Shown here: positions 27,009-35,633 of the stretch, in pieces
Numbering within the stretch: position 1 is the stretch's first letter
Layout of the letters: each line of letters begins with the position of its first letter
Source: Bacillota bacterium
GTDB lineage: Bacteria > Bacillota > Clostridia > Lachnospirales > Anaerotignaceae
Assembly (NCBI GenBank): GCA_021768705.1
Contig: JAETUG010000006.1
Location: 35,956 to 99,955, forward strand
Length of the DNA stretch: 64,000 bases
Direction: 5' to 3'
Made by a program: the position numbers and the translations under genes
Notes under the pieces: generated by a model
The model's database searches: none
Told to the model about the DNA's origin: nothing
What the model saw: only the letters and a program-made list of their open reading frames with translations

Positions 27009-28193
27009 ATGCATTTTATTGAAAAAATCAGAGCAGAACACCCTGCTCCTTTCTATATCTATGACGGAAAAGTCATTTCAGAACAGGCATCTATCCTGCA
27101 GGAAACCTTTCCCGGGTTCCAGTTTCTTTTTTCTGTCAAAGCCAATCCCTTTCTGCCTGTATTGAAAAAGATGGCAGCTCTGGGCATCGGTGCAGACGCT
27201 GCCTCCGCAAAGGAAGTAGCTCTGGCTATAGAGGCAGGCATGCCTGCAGAAAATATCTATTATTCCTGCCCCGCCCCCACCAATGAGGATCTTGCTCAAG
27301 TCATCGGAAAATGCCATATCATCGCCGACAGCTTTCATGTTCTGATACTTTTGGAAAAACTGGCTGACGACCGCAATCTACATCTGCCTGTCGGGCTGCG
27401 TATCCACCCTGATTTTACGATGGATGGTTCACCGCAGGTTCCTTCCAAATTCGGCATAGCGGAAAGCCACATCCGAGCAGTTGATTTTGCAAAAAAATAT
27501 CCTCATCTCTCCTTTGAGGGACTTCATATCCACATTCGTTCTCAAGTATTAGATACGGAACAACTGGGCAAATACTATGATAACGTCATGGCTCTCGCCG
27601 TTCGCTTGCAAGATTTTCTTGGCACAGAACTGAAATATATCAATTTCGGCGGCGGAATCGGTATGGTCTATGATGCAGAAAAACAATCTCCACTGGATTA
27701 TAAAAAGCTGAATAAAATCATTTCTTCTGCAAAAGAAAAACATCTCCTTTCTGCAAAACTAATTCTGGAAAGCGGTCGATTTCTCGCCTGCGACTGCGGC
27801 ACCTATGTCACGGAAATCGTAGATATCAAGGAATCCTATGGCAAAAAATTTTACATCGTGAAAAATGGTGCGAATGGATTCTTCAAACCGGTTCTGCGCC
27901 AATTCCTTCTGCCTTTCCATCCGGATCATATTGGTGCGTTCTATGAGCCCTTTGCCACAGAAAATGACAGTTATGATATTTATGTCCTTTCTGACAGCGA
28001 TGAAACAGAAGTCGTCGATATCGTTGGTCATCTTTGTTCGGGAGCAGATATCATGGCAAAAGATGTTACCGTCAAAAAAGGAACTATCGGCGATCTGGTG
28101 ACTTTCAACCATGCCGGCAGCTACGCCTATAGCTTGGCACCGCTACTTTTTGCCAGCCAACCTATGCCACAGCAGTTTTTTATTGATGCATAA
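27009..28193 (+). CDS. PLP-dependent decarboxylase, LysA/ornithine decarboxylase fold III
   Basis: A 394-residue fold-III decarboxylase. The PLP lysine is in LFSVKANPFLPVL (about residue 42). The barrel motifs HIHIRSQ, YINFGGGIGM and ILESGRFL are present, and the active-site Cys of the partner subunit is in GHLCSGADIMAKD. The C-terminal HAGSYAYSL replaces the NAGAYG of true diaminopimelate decarboxylases. This resembles the branch that decarboxylates carrier- or siderophore-linked amino acids (BtrK/SbnH/PvsE-like) more than LysA. The substrate is unknown. It is a single gene with its own strong promoter and terminator, GGAG ribosome site. Confidence 0.8.
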   Translation: MHFIEKIRAEHPAPFYIYDGKVISEQASILQETFPGFQFLFSVKANPFLPVLKKMAALGIGADAASAKEVALAIEAGMPAENIYYSCPAPTNEDLAQVIGKCHIIADSFHVLILLEKLADDRNLHLPVGLRIHPDFTMDGSPQVPSKFGIAESHIRAVDFAKKYPHLSFEGLHIHIRSQVLDTEQLGKYYDNVMALAVRLQDFLGTELKYINFGGGIGMVYDAEKQSPLDYKKLNKIISSAKEKHLLSAKLILESGRFLACDCGTYVTEIVDIKESYGKKFYIVKNGANGFFKPVLRQFLLPFHPDHIGAFYEPFATENDSYDIYVLSDSDETEVVDIVGHLCSGADIMAKDVTVKKGTIGDLVTFNHAGSYAYSLAPLLFASQPMPQQFFIDA

Positions 28194-28207
28194 ATTGATG
28201 TATCATG

Positions 28208-28234
28208 AAAAAGAGTCCAAAAGGACTCTTTTTT
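28208..28234. terminator. Bidirectional terminator
   Basis: AAAAAGAGTCC-AAAA-GGACTCTTTTTT, a perfect 11-bp stem flanked by A and T runs. It serves the PLP decarboxylase gene and the convergent DUF554 gene. Confidence 0.9.
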
Positions 28235-28236
28235 GT

Positions 28237-28929
28237 TTACATGACTAAATTTAACACAGGGCAAAGCACAATAGGTAGGAAAATAGCAGGCAGGAAATTC
28301 AGCACCTTCAGCTTTGTGATGCCTACGATGTTCAAACCCAAAGCAAAAATAATGAGAGAACCGGAGCAGACCATTTCTGCAATGACCGCATCCGTCAGGA
28401 ATGGTGCTACGAACTGAGCCAACAAAACGATAGCCCCCTGAAAAACCAGAACAAAGCCCCCTGCCAGCATGACGCCGATGCCCAAAGAAGAGGCAAACAC
28501 CATAGAGGAGATCAGATCCAGTACAGATTTGGTATACAGCATTTCATAATCCCCGGAAAGACCCGCCTGCAGGGAACCAACAATGGTCATTGCCCCAACG
28601 CAGAACAGCAAAGATGCCGTCACAAAGCCTTCCGCCAAAGATATTTGGCCGCCGTCTTTTTTGAAGCGGTTTTCCATACCTGTGGCAAAGCGATTCAATT
28701 TATCATCCAAGTCCAGACCTTCCCCGATGACAATACCAATGGCCATAGAAAGGATCAGTACCAGGGTATTTTCCCCTTTCAGAGTGCCACTCCAACCAAT
28801 ATAGAGGGTACATAAACCGATTCCCTTCATCAAGGTATCTGTGATCCGTTCAGGGATGCCCTTTTTCAATAATAAGCCAATGGCACTGCCGATCAATACG
28901 GTCAGGGTATTTACAATAACTGCGATCAT
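28237..28929 (-). CDS. DUF554 family membrane protein (YdfK-like)
   Basis: A 230-residue integral membrane protein with six or seven hydrophobic segments. The DUF554 signature is at the N-terminus (IAVIVNTLTVLIGSAIGLLL, KKGIPERITDTLMKGIGLC). A conserved GEGLDLDDKL loop and FCVGAMTIVGSLQAGLSGD follow. Function is unknown; transport is a common guess. The ATG at 28929 has GAGGAAG upstream; an earlier ATG would add 37 basic residues without a ribosome site. No partner genes. Confidence 0.85.
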   Translation of the reverse strand: MIAVIVNTLTVLIGSAIGLLLKKGIPERITDTLMKGIGLCTLYIGWSGTLKGENTLVLILSMAIGIVIGEGLDLDDKLNRFATGMENRFKKDGGQISLAEGFVTASLLFCVGAMTIVGSLQAGLSGDYEMLYTKSVLDLISSMVFASSLGIGVMLAGGFVLVFQGAIVLLAQFVAPFLTDAVIAEMVCSGSLIIFALGLNIVGITKLKVLNFLPAIFLPIVLCPVLNLVM

Positions 28930-29056
28930 ATTTCTTCCTCTTTTCTTTTTTCTTTTGTTTATGTGTTTTTTAGAGTACCATCTTTTGCTCCATTTGTCCA
29001 GAAAGCCTTTCTGAAAAACATCTTTAGCTAATAAATGCATATAAATAAATGCATAT

Positions 29057-29088
29057 AAAAAACGGCAAAATCTTTCGATTCTGCCGTT
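29057..29088 (-). terminator. Terminator after the amino acid ABC importer operon
   Basis: AACGGCAAAATC (29061-29072) pairs with GATTCTGCCGTT (29077-29088) around a TTTC/GAAA tetraloop. On the minus strand it is followed by TTTTTTA, 13 bases after the ATPase stop. Confidence 0.9.
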
Positions 29089-29100
29089 CCTTTTTTGAGA

Positions 29101-29829
29101 TCAAAGAACTTTATTCAGGAAATCCTGTGTTCTCTTATTCTGAGGGTTGCCGAACACCTCTTCCGGTGTCCCCTGCTCCACGATGTAGCCGCCATCCATG
29201 AAGATGACACGGTCTGCTACTTCTCTTGCGAAGCCCATTTCATGGGTTACAACGATCATAGTCATACCGTCTCTCGCCAACTGCTTCATTACTTCCAAAA
29301 CTTCGCCTACCATTTCAGGGTCCAGCGCAGATGTGGGTTCATCAAACAGCATGATATCGGGTTTCATCGCCAATGCACGGGCAATGGCAACACGCTGCTG
29401 CTGACCGCCGGAAAGATTCGCAGGATATTCCGCTGCTTTTTCCGCCAAGCCTACTGTTGCCAGCAGGCGTTCAGCTGTCTGCTTTGCTTCTTCCTTAGAC
29501 ATTTTCTTTCTGTCCACAGGGGCCAGCATGATATTTTCCAAAACATTCAGATGAGGGAACAGATTGAACTGCTGGAACACCATGCCAATGTTCTCCCTAA
29601 CCTTGTTGATATTACATTTTGGATCGGTGATATCATTATCATCGACAATTACAGTGCCTGCAGTCGTTTCTTCCAGACGATTCAGGCAGCGCAAAAATGT
29701 AGACTTGCCAGAACCGGAAGGACCAATCAGACAAACTACTTCCCCTTCTTTGACTTCCAAGTCGATACCCTTTAATACTTCCAGGCTGCCAAAGCTTTTT
29801 TTCAATTGTTCAACTTTTACCTTGATCAT
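29101..29829 (-). CDS. Polar amino acid ABC importer, ATP-binding protein
   Basis: A 242-residue GlnQ/HisP-type ATPase. Walker A is GPSGSGKST, the Q-loop is in [12 protein letters not shown], the signature is LSGGQQQR, Walker B is [14 protein letters not shown], and the H-loop is VVTHEMGFA. This subgroup takes up glutamine, glutamate, arginine, histidine or cystine; the substrate is not readable from the ATPase. The start overlaps the permease stop by four bases (ATGA). It is the last gene of a binding protein-permease-ATPase operon. Confidence 0.93.
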   Translation of the reverse strand: MIKVKVEQLKKSFGSLEVLKGIDLEVKEGEVVCLIGPSGSGKSTFLRCLNRLEETTAGTVIVDDNDITDPKCNINKVRENIGMVFQQFNLFPHLNVLENIMLAPVDRKKMSKEEAKQTAERLLATVGLAEKAAEYPANLSGGQQQRVAIARALAMKPDIMLFDEPTSALDPEMVGEVLEVMKQLARDGMTMIVVTHEMGFAREVADRVIFMDGGYIVEQGTPEEVFGNPQNKRTQDFLNKVL

Positions 29830-30482
29830 TTGTTTGCCAGCCTCCTTTCAACCAGTTGGAAGATTTTTGTCAAAACAACTACCACAACGTAATACATGAC
29901 TGCAACGATGGCATATGTTTTAAAACTTTTATAGTTTCTCGCTACGATCAACTGGCCCTGACGCATCAGTTCACCACAGCCGATAACAGAAAGGATAGAA
30001 GTATCTTTCAGTGTGATGATGAACTGGTTCAGAACGGAAGGAATAACGATACGGATAGCCTGAGGCAGGATGATCTTTCTCATCGCTACGCTATAAGGCA
30101 GACCCAAGCTTCTTGCAGCCTCCATCTGACCTTTATTTACCGCCGCAATACCGCTTCTGAAGATTTCAGACAGATATGCGCCGGCATTCAGGCACAGAAC
30201 AATAATCGCCGCCTTAAAGGAAGTGATTCTGATCCCTAAAGCGCCTGTGATACCAAAGTAGATGAAGAATGCCTGTACCATCAGAGGTGTCCCACGAATC
30301 AGACTCAGATAAATGCCAGAGATCCAATTCAAGGGTTTTACTTTAGAAATGCTGAACAGGCAAGCAATCAGACCAATCACAACTGCCAAAATCAAAGAAA
30401 GAATTGTCATTTGTAGTGTAAGCTCCAAGCCGATCAAAAGCTGAGGCATACACTGTCCCACATACTCAAAAAAACTACTCAT
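29826..30482 (-). CDS. Polar amino acid ABC importer, permease
   Basis: A 218-residue HisM/GlnP-type permease with about five membrane helices. It has the family sequences [20 protein letters not shown] and the EAA-type loop [20 protein letters not shown], which docks on the ATPase. One permease presumably forms a homodimer. The start has AAGGAG eight bases upstream. It lies 21 bases after the binding-protein gene. Confidence 0.93.
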   Translation of the reverse strand: MSSFFEYVGQCMPQLLIGLELTLQMTILSLILAVVIGLIACLFSISKVKPLNWISGIYLSLIRGTPLMVQAFFIYFGITGALGIRITSFKAAIIVLCLNAGAYLSEIFRSGIAAVNKGQMEAARSLGLPYSVAMRKIILPQAIRIVIPSVLNQFIITLKDTSILSVIGCGELMRQGQLIVARNYKSFKTYAIVAVMYYVVVVVLTKIFQLVERRLANK

Positions 30483-30503
30483 GAGGCACTACTCCTTCGG
30501 GAA

Positions 30504-31289
30504 TTATTCCTGGATGTATGTATCCAGAATTTCCTGATATTTGCCGCTTTCTTTCAGGTTAGCAAGACCTGTGTTGAACATTTCCAGCAGTTCTGCATTT
30601 ACGCCTTTGCCTACTGCAAAGCCATAAGAGCTGCCCTGTTCTTTATCTGTTACCATTTTCAGACCATTGTCCTGTGTGATACCATAGCCCAATACGGGAT
30701 AGTCTTCAAAGCAAGCTACGCTGTTGCCAACAACTACGTCCATGCACATTGCGCTGGAATCATCGAATACTACTGTTTCGAAGCCATACTGATCCTTGAT
30801 GGATTCAGCAAAGTCCATACCTTCTGTACCTCTCTTTACTGCAACCTTTTTGCCAGCCAGATCTTCATAGGATTTGATTTCTTCGTTATCTGCTGCGATA
30901 CCCATTACAACGCCGCTGTCGAAGTAAGGATCAGAGAAATCAAAGGATTCTTTTCTAGCATCTGTAATAGACATACCGGCAATCACACCGTCAGCCTGAC
31001 CAGACTCCAGAGCCTGTACAGCTGCATCGAAGCCCAGATACTGCAGGTCATATTCAAAGCCCTGATCTTCTGCGATAGCTGCCAGCAGGTCCATATCGAT
31101 ACCTACATAGTCGCCAGCTTCATTCTGGAATTCGAAAGGTGCAAATGTTGTGTCTGTAGCAATGATGTAAGTTTTGCCATCAGCTGCTGTGTCATCTGCA
31201 GGTGCCTCCTCGGAACCACCACATGCTGCGAAGCTGAATGCCATTGTCATTGCCAGTGTCATTGCTGCAAATTTCTTAAATAAACTCAT
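30504..31289 (-). CDS. Polar amino acid ABC importer, substrate-binding lipoprotein
   Basis: A 261-residue family 3 solute-binding protein. It has a lipoprotein signal (basic N-terminus, hydrophobic core, lipobox FAAC at about Cys23) and a short acidic linker. The core begins KTYIIATDTTFAPFEFQNEA, with GIDMDLLAAIAEDQG and the ligand-domain motif YLGFDAAVQALESGQADGVI. The Asp pair in SFDFSDPYFDSG suggests an amino group ligand. Exact substrate unknown. An AAGGAGG site precedes the ATG. A 9-bp inverted repeat lies upstream. Confidence 0.92.
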   Translation of the reverse strand: MSLFKKFAAMTLAMTMAFSFAACGGSEEAPADDTAADGKTYIIATDTTFAPFEFQNEAGDYVGIDMDLLAAIAEDQGFEYDLQYLGFDAAVQALESGQADGVIAGMSITDARKESFDFSDPYFDSGVVMGIAADNEEIKSYEDLAGKKVAVKRGTEGMDFAESIKDQYGFETVVFDDSSAMCMDVVVGNSVACFEDYPVLGYGITQDNGLKMVTDKEQGSSYGFAVGKGVNAELLEMFNTGLANLKESGKYQEILDTYIQE

Positions 31290-31335
31290 TTTAAACTCCT
31301 CCTTTTTCTTTTTCCCATTTCAGGTTATTTTTATG

Positions 31336-31366
31336 AAATATGCACGAAATTATCTTCTGCATATTT
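31336..31366. promoter_or_regulatory. Inverted repeat upstream of the amino acid importer operon
   Basis: AAATATGCA (31336-31344) and TGCATATTT (31358-31366), perfect 9-base arms with a 13-base spacer, between the deoC stop and the binding-protein start. It may be a repressor operator; ArgR is one candidate by pathway, but the sequence does not clearly match an ARG box. Confidence 0.45.
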
Positions 31367-31372
31367 ATGGGC

Positions 31373-32032
31373 TTATTTTTTAATCTCCTGCTTCAGCATG
31401 GCAAGAAGAGAGCTGGTTCCCAGCCGATCCGCACCTGCTATCAGGAAGGTTTCCGCATCGGCAACGGATCTGATGCCGCCTGCGGCTTTAATCTTCGTAT
31501 CCCCTGTCACATATTTTTTGAACAGTCGGATATCTTCCAGCGTTGCTCCGCCGCCGGCAAAGCCTGTGCTGGTTTTGATGAATTCCGCTTTGGAACGGCT
31601 CACCACATCACAAAGGGCGATTTTTTCTTCTTCTGTCAGAAGGCAGGTTTCGATGATGACCTTCAGCAGCTTCCCGCCGCAGGCATCCTTGACTGTATCA
31701 ATCTCTTGCAGGATATCATCATACCGTTTTGCTTTTGCCCAACCGATATTGATGACCATATCGATTTCCGCCGCACCATCCTTCACAGCCTCTGCCGCTT
31801 CAAAAGCTTTTACCGCTGTAGTTTGGTATCCATTCGGAAAACCAATAACTGTGCAAACGGGCAGTTTTCCTTCCACAAAATCAGCTGCCTGCTTTACAAA
31901 AGAAGGTGGGATACATACGGAAGCAGTATTACATTCCATACCCTGCAGACAAATTTCGCGGATCTGTTCCCAGACTGCGTCCTGTTTCAGCAATGTATGG
32001 TCGATAAAACGGAAAATTTCACGTTTTTCCAT
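31373..32032 (-). CDS. deoC: Deoxyribose-phosphate aldolase
   Basis: Cleaves 2-deoxyribose-5-phosphate to acetaldehyde and glyceraldehyde-3-phosphate. The 219-residue class I aldolase has the Schiff-base lysine in EFIKTSTGFAGGG (about residue 150) and the proton-relay lysine in KIKAAGGIRS (about 181). The catalytic Asp region is EIDMVINIGWAK. Family length is standard. A promoter lies about 40 bases upstream. It is not linked to other nucleoside-breakdown genes. Confidence 0.95.
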   Translation of the reverse strand: MEKREIFRFIDHTLLKQDAVWEQIREICLQGMECNTASVCIPPSFVKQAADFVEGKLPVCTVIGFPNGYQTTAVKAFEAAEAVKDGAAEIDMVINIGWAKAKRYDDILQEIDTVKDACGGKLLKVIIETCLLTEEEKIALCDVVSRSKAEFIKTSTGFAGGGATLEDIRLFKKYVTGDTKIKAAGGIRSVADAETFLIAGADRLGTSSLLAMLKQEIKK

Positions 32033-32068
32033 GCACTTTCCTCCTCTATCCCACTAAACTACTTTAAA

Positions 32069-32097
32069 AGTATAACATAAAATCACTTGCATAACAA
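32069..32097 (-). promoter_or_regulatory. Promoter of deoC
   Basis: Minus strand TTGTTA (32092-32097), 17-base spacer, TATACT (32069-32074). The remaining AT-rich DNA from 32098 to 32334 shows no gene or repeat. Confidence 0.65.
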
Positions 32098-32334
32098 TGT
32101 CAGTTTTTTTATTGTTTTCTAATGGTTTTTCTATAAATCAAGCTCTTTTATAAAATTTTTTAATATTATTCAAAACCTGCATATATAGAAAATGCAATAA
32201 AGCCCTTATTTTTTCTTTTAAAATATAGAAAAGTCCCATTTCTAAGGCTTTTCTTTTCTGCATGAAAATTTCTCATTGCATTTTGCACAAAATGTCTATA
32301 AAAAATTTTTTTATGCTGTTGAAGAGATGAAAAT

Positions 32335-32376
32335 GAAAAAAACTCCCACCATGGTCACGCCACAATGGGAGCTTTT
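32335..32376 (-). terminator. Terminator after ispH/rpsA
   Basis: CTCCCA (32343-32348) pairs with TGGGAG (32366-32371), with an inner TGG/CCA pair. On the minus strand it runs into seven T residues, 11 bases after the stop. Confidence 0.9.
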
Positions 32377-32386
32377 GCACACGGGA

Positions 32387-34348
32387 TTATTCTGCTGCGG
32401 GAGCTTCTTCTGCAGGAGCTTCTTCCACAGGAGCGTCTGCCTGTCTCTTGGAGAGGCTGATCTTTTTCTGTTCGGAATTTACTTCCAGAACCTTCACGTT
32501 GATGATTTCGCCAACCTTCAGTTCATCTTCAGGTTTTACAACGTGTTTGTTAGCGATCTGAGAGATGTGTACCAGGCCATCTACGCCGGGTTCCAGTTCA
32601 ACGAAAGCACCGAAAGGTACCATACGAACAACCTTACCTTCTACGATGGAACCAACTGCATATTTATCTGCTGCCAGTTTCCAAGGGTTCATGTTCGCAT
32701 CTTTCAGGGACAGGCTGATTTTGCCTTTTTCTTTGTCTACATCCAGAACGAATACTTCAACTGCCTGACCTTCTTTCAGCACTTCTCTGGGGTTAGAGAT
32801 TCTGCCCCAGCTCATTTCAGAGATGTGGATCAGACCATCTACGCCGCCCAGATCAACGAAAGCACCGAAGTCTGTCAGTCTGGATACTGTACCAGCGATC
32901 TTGGAGCCAACTTCGATTGTTTCGAACAGAGCTGCTCTCTTTGCTGCGATTTCCTGTTCAACCAGAGCTTTTCTGCCGCCGATGATACGACGTTTTACTC
33001 TGTCCATTTCGATGATATTGAATTCCAGTTCCTGACCTTTGAATACGCTCAGGTCTTCGATGAATCTATTGGAAACCTGGGAAGAGGGGATGAATACTCT
33101 TACGCCATTTACAACTGCAATCAGGCCGCCTTTTACAACATCTGTTACTGTACCTGTAACAACTGTTTTTTCATTGAAAGCCTTTTCGATATCTTCCATG
33201 CCCTTCTGTTCTTCGATGCGTTTTCTGGACAGCAGAACATTGCCGTCTCCATCGTTAACACGAACAACGAAAACTTCGATTTCATCGCCAGGCTGAACTA
33301 CTTTGCTGGGAACTACTGTTGTATCTCTGCTGAATTCGCCTCTGGGGATAACACCGTCAGATTTGAAACCCAGATTAACGGAAACTTCTTCGCCAACTAC
33401 CTGGATAACTGTGCCTTTTACAACATCGCCAGTATGCAGTGTAACGAGAGATTCTTCCAACATCTGCTCAAAGCTTACTTCCTCTCCTAAATTCTGTGCA
33501 TTTTCAAATTCGCTCATAGTAACTACTACCTCCTTAATTATTGCAGGCGGTGTGGACGCACCTGCAGTTATACCTATTTTATCATCCTTCGAAAAAGTTT
33601 TCAACACCAAATCGCAAATTGTTTCAATATGAACGGTATTCTTGCAATTTTTTTTGCATATCTCCACCAGCTTTTGCGTATTGGAGCTTTTTTTGTCGCC
33701 GATCACGATCATCTTATCTACGCTTTGGGACAACTGCACGGCTTCCTTCTGTCTCTTTTCTGTTGCGGAGCAAATGGTCTGGGAAATATCCAGAGACAAT
33801 CCCTTTTCTCTTAAAATATCCAACATTTCGTCAAATTTACTCTGGCGGAAGGTGGTCTGAACGACAACTGCATATTCCTTGTCTGCGGGCAGATCTGCCG
33901 TAGCTGCTGCTTCGGGACTTTCCAGAATGACTGCGCTGTTTCCGCACCAGCCATTGATCCCCATGACTTCAGGATGATTGCCGTCCCCGGCAATGATAAC
34001 GCTTTTGCCATTTTCCCAAGCCTCTTTTACGATATTATGTATTTTTTTTACAAAAGGACAGGTACCATCCACCATCTTCATGCCCTTTTCCTCCAGAGCG
34101 TCGTACAAAAATTTGCCAACGCCATGGGAACGGATGACAACGGTGCCTTCCTCGATGCCATCCAAAGACTCGATGATATGCAGACCTTTTTTATCCAGAT
34201 CGCCTGTTACTTCTTTATTATGGATTAGGGGACCATAGGAGTATAGAGGCGTACCATTGTTTTTTTCGATTTCCGCATAAGCCATTTCGATGGCACGCTT
34301 TACACCAAAGCAAAACCCTGCGGATTCTGCCAGTGTTACATTACTCAT
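32387..34348 (-). CDS. ispH/rpsA: Fusion: HMBPP reductase IspH + ribosomal protein S1
   Basis: A 653-residue fusion known from many clostridia. Residues 1-280 are IspH, the last step of the MEP isoprenoid pathway, with the Fe-S cysteines Cys13 (FCFGVKRA), Cys97 (DGTCPFV) and Cys193 (TICSATEKR), and catalytic Glu127 in NHPEVMG. Residues from about 300 hold four S1 RNA-binding domains; the third and fourth carry classic FGAFVDLGGVDGLIHIS-type cores. S1 proteins help mRNA bind the 30S subunit. The start overlaps plsC by four bases. Last gene of the cmk operon. Confidence 0.96.
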   Translation of the reverse strand: MSNVTLAESAGFCFGVKRAIEMAYAEIEKNNGTPLYSYGPLIHNKEVTGDLDKKGLHIIESLDGIEEGTVVIRSHGVGKFLYDALEEKGMKMVDGTCPFVKKIHNIVKEAWENGKSVIIAGDGNHPEVMGINGWCGNSAVILESPEAAATADLPADKEYAVVVQTTFRQSKFDEMLDILREKGLSLDISQTICSATEKRQKEAVQLSQSVDKMIVIGDKKSSNTQKLVEICKKNCKNTVHIETICDLVLKTFSKDDKIGITAGASTPPAIIKEVVVTMSEFENAQNLGEEVSFEQMLEESLVTLHTGDVVKGTVIQVVGEEVSVNLGFKSDGVIPRGEFSRDTTVVPSKVVQPGDEIEVFVVRVNDGDGNVLLSRKRIEEQKGMEDIEKAFNEKTVVTGTVTDVVKGGLIAVVNGVRVFIPSSQVSNRFIEDLSVFKGQELEFNIIEMDRVKRRIIGGRKALVEQEIAAKRAALFETIEVGSKIAGTVSRLTDFGAFVDLGGVDGLIHISEMSWGRISNPREVLKEGQAVEVFVLDVDKEKGKISLSLKDANMNPWKLAADKYAVGSIVEGKVVRMVPFGAFVELEPGVDGLVHISQIANKHVVKPEDELKVGEIINVKVLEVNSEQKKISLSKRQADAPVEEAPAEEAPAAE

Positions 34349-34947
34349 GCTTTCACCTTCATTTCTTCTACTCTGCCCATAATCACTTCTGTGATCTGTC
34401 CCATCACTTCTGTTGTCAGCTTCTGACTACGGAATTCGTCCAGTGTCAGGGGTTCGCTATAGTGGACTGTGATTTTCTGACGGAATTTGTATTTGCCGCT
34501 GATGGCACAGGGGATCACAGGCGCATTGCCCTTCATGGCAAACAAAGCCACGCCGCCCTTGGCATCTACTTCCTCCCCTTCTTTGACACGCTTGCCTTCC
34601 GCAAAAATACCCAGAATCTTGCCTTCTTTCAGCACTTTTAAAGCTGTTTTTACAGCCTTCATATCCATGGAAGCCTTTCTATCGATGGGGAATACCCCAC
34701 ATTCATTCAAAGCCCATGCCACGATCTTATATTTGAATAGTTCCTTTTTACCGATATAATGAGGCAGTCTATCTAGATAAATCGCTGCAGCAAAGGGGTC
34801 ATAATTGCTGTAATGGTTACAGCAGATGATGGCATTCCCATCCTCCGGCACATTTTCCTTGCCGATGACCTCAACTTTAAACATGATGGCAAACCAAATC
34901 CTTACCAGTCTTACTGCCAGTCTGCAAAACCAAGATTCACCCTTCAT
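34345..34947 (-). CDS. plsC: 1-acyl-glycerol-3-phosphate acyltransferase
   Basis: A membrane-associated enzyme making phosphatidic acid. The 200-residue protein has the HX4D catalytic motif in CNHYSNYDPF (about residue 40), the acyltransferase block III FAEGKRVKEGEEVDAKGG, and block IV VIPCAISG. It starts with an amphipathic/hydrophobic N-terminus. The genes overlap on both sides by four bases: cmk upstream, ispH/rpsA downstream. That is the usual clostridial order. Confidence 0.93.
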   Translation of the reverse strand: MKGESWFCRLAVRLVRIWFAIMFKVEVIGKENVPEDGNAIICCNHYSNYDPFAAAIYLDRLPHYIGKKELFKYKIVAWALNECGVFPIDRKASMDMKAVKTALKVLKEGKILGIFAEGKRVKEGEEVDAKGGVALFAMKGNAPVIPCAISGKYKFRQKITVHYSEPLTLDEFRSQKLTTEVMGQITEVIMGRVEEMKVKA

Positions 34948-35621
34948 TTTTCTCTCACCCTTTCCGCTGTAATATCCAGGATCGCTTGCAATACCTCCTC
35001 GATGCTCATACCTGTAGAATCCAGGCTGACCGCATCCTCTGCTTTTTTCAGAGGGCTGTGTTCTCTGTGCATATCGTTATAGTCCCTCTGGATGATCATT
35101 TTTTTGATCTCCTCGAAATCAGCTGTTTCACCCTTGGCTTCCAGCTCACCCACACGGCGATGGGCTCTTTCCTCTGCATCAGCATCCAGATAGATTTTCA
35201 CTTCCGCATGGGGCAGCACCACTGTACCAATGTCTCTGCCGTCCATAATGACAGACTGCTCCCGTGCCATTTCCTGCTGCAATTCTACCATCCGTTCTCT
35301 GACCTTCTGATATGCCGCAACAACGGAAGCACCTTTGCCGATCTCCGCTGTTCTGATCTTTGCTGTCACATCCTCTTCATTCAGGAAAATACGTTGACCT
35401 TCCGTATCAGGCTGGATACGCATATTCAGCCCATCCAGAGAAGCCACAACGGCTGCTTCATCCTCCAGAGAAATACCTTCCTGTGTACAATGCAGGGCAA
35501 CGGTACGATACATCGCCCCTGTGTCTACATAAATAATGCCAAGCTTTCTGGCAACCATCTTTGCAACGGTGCTTTTGCCGGAGCCTGCAGGCCCGTCCAC
35601 CGCAATGGCAAATCGTTTCAT
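34944..35621 (-). CDS. cmk: Cytidylate kinase
   Basis: Phosphorylates CMP and dCMP. The 225 residues show the P-loop VDGPAGSGKSTVAK, the NMP-binding region YVDTGAMYRTVAL, DGRDIGTVVLPHAEVKIYLD, and a lid region with RRVGELEAKGETADF. The DSTGMSIEEV tail is conserved. Strong AAGGAGG ribosome site. It lies 12 bases after the flavoprotein gene. Confidence 0.95.
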   Translation of the reverse strand: MKRFAIAVDGPAGSGKSTVAKMVARKLGIIYVDTGAMYRTVALHCTQEGISLEDEAAVVASLDGLNMRIQPDTEGQRIFLNEEDVTAKIRTAEIGKGASVVAAYQKVRERMVELQQEMAREQSVIMDGRDIGTVVLPHAEVKIYLDADAEERAHRRVGELEAKGETADFEEIKKMIIQRDYNDMHREHSPLKKAEDAVSLDSTGMSIEEVLQAILDITAERVREK

Positions 35622-35633
35622 TTTCGTTCCTCC

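Noticed and set aside
32276..33490. A 404-codon plus-strand frame opposite the S1 domains of ispH/rpsA
   Set aside because: Shadow of the fusion gene; Cys/Phe-rich composition and no family match.
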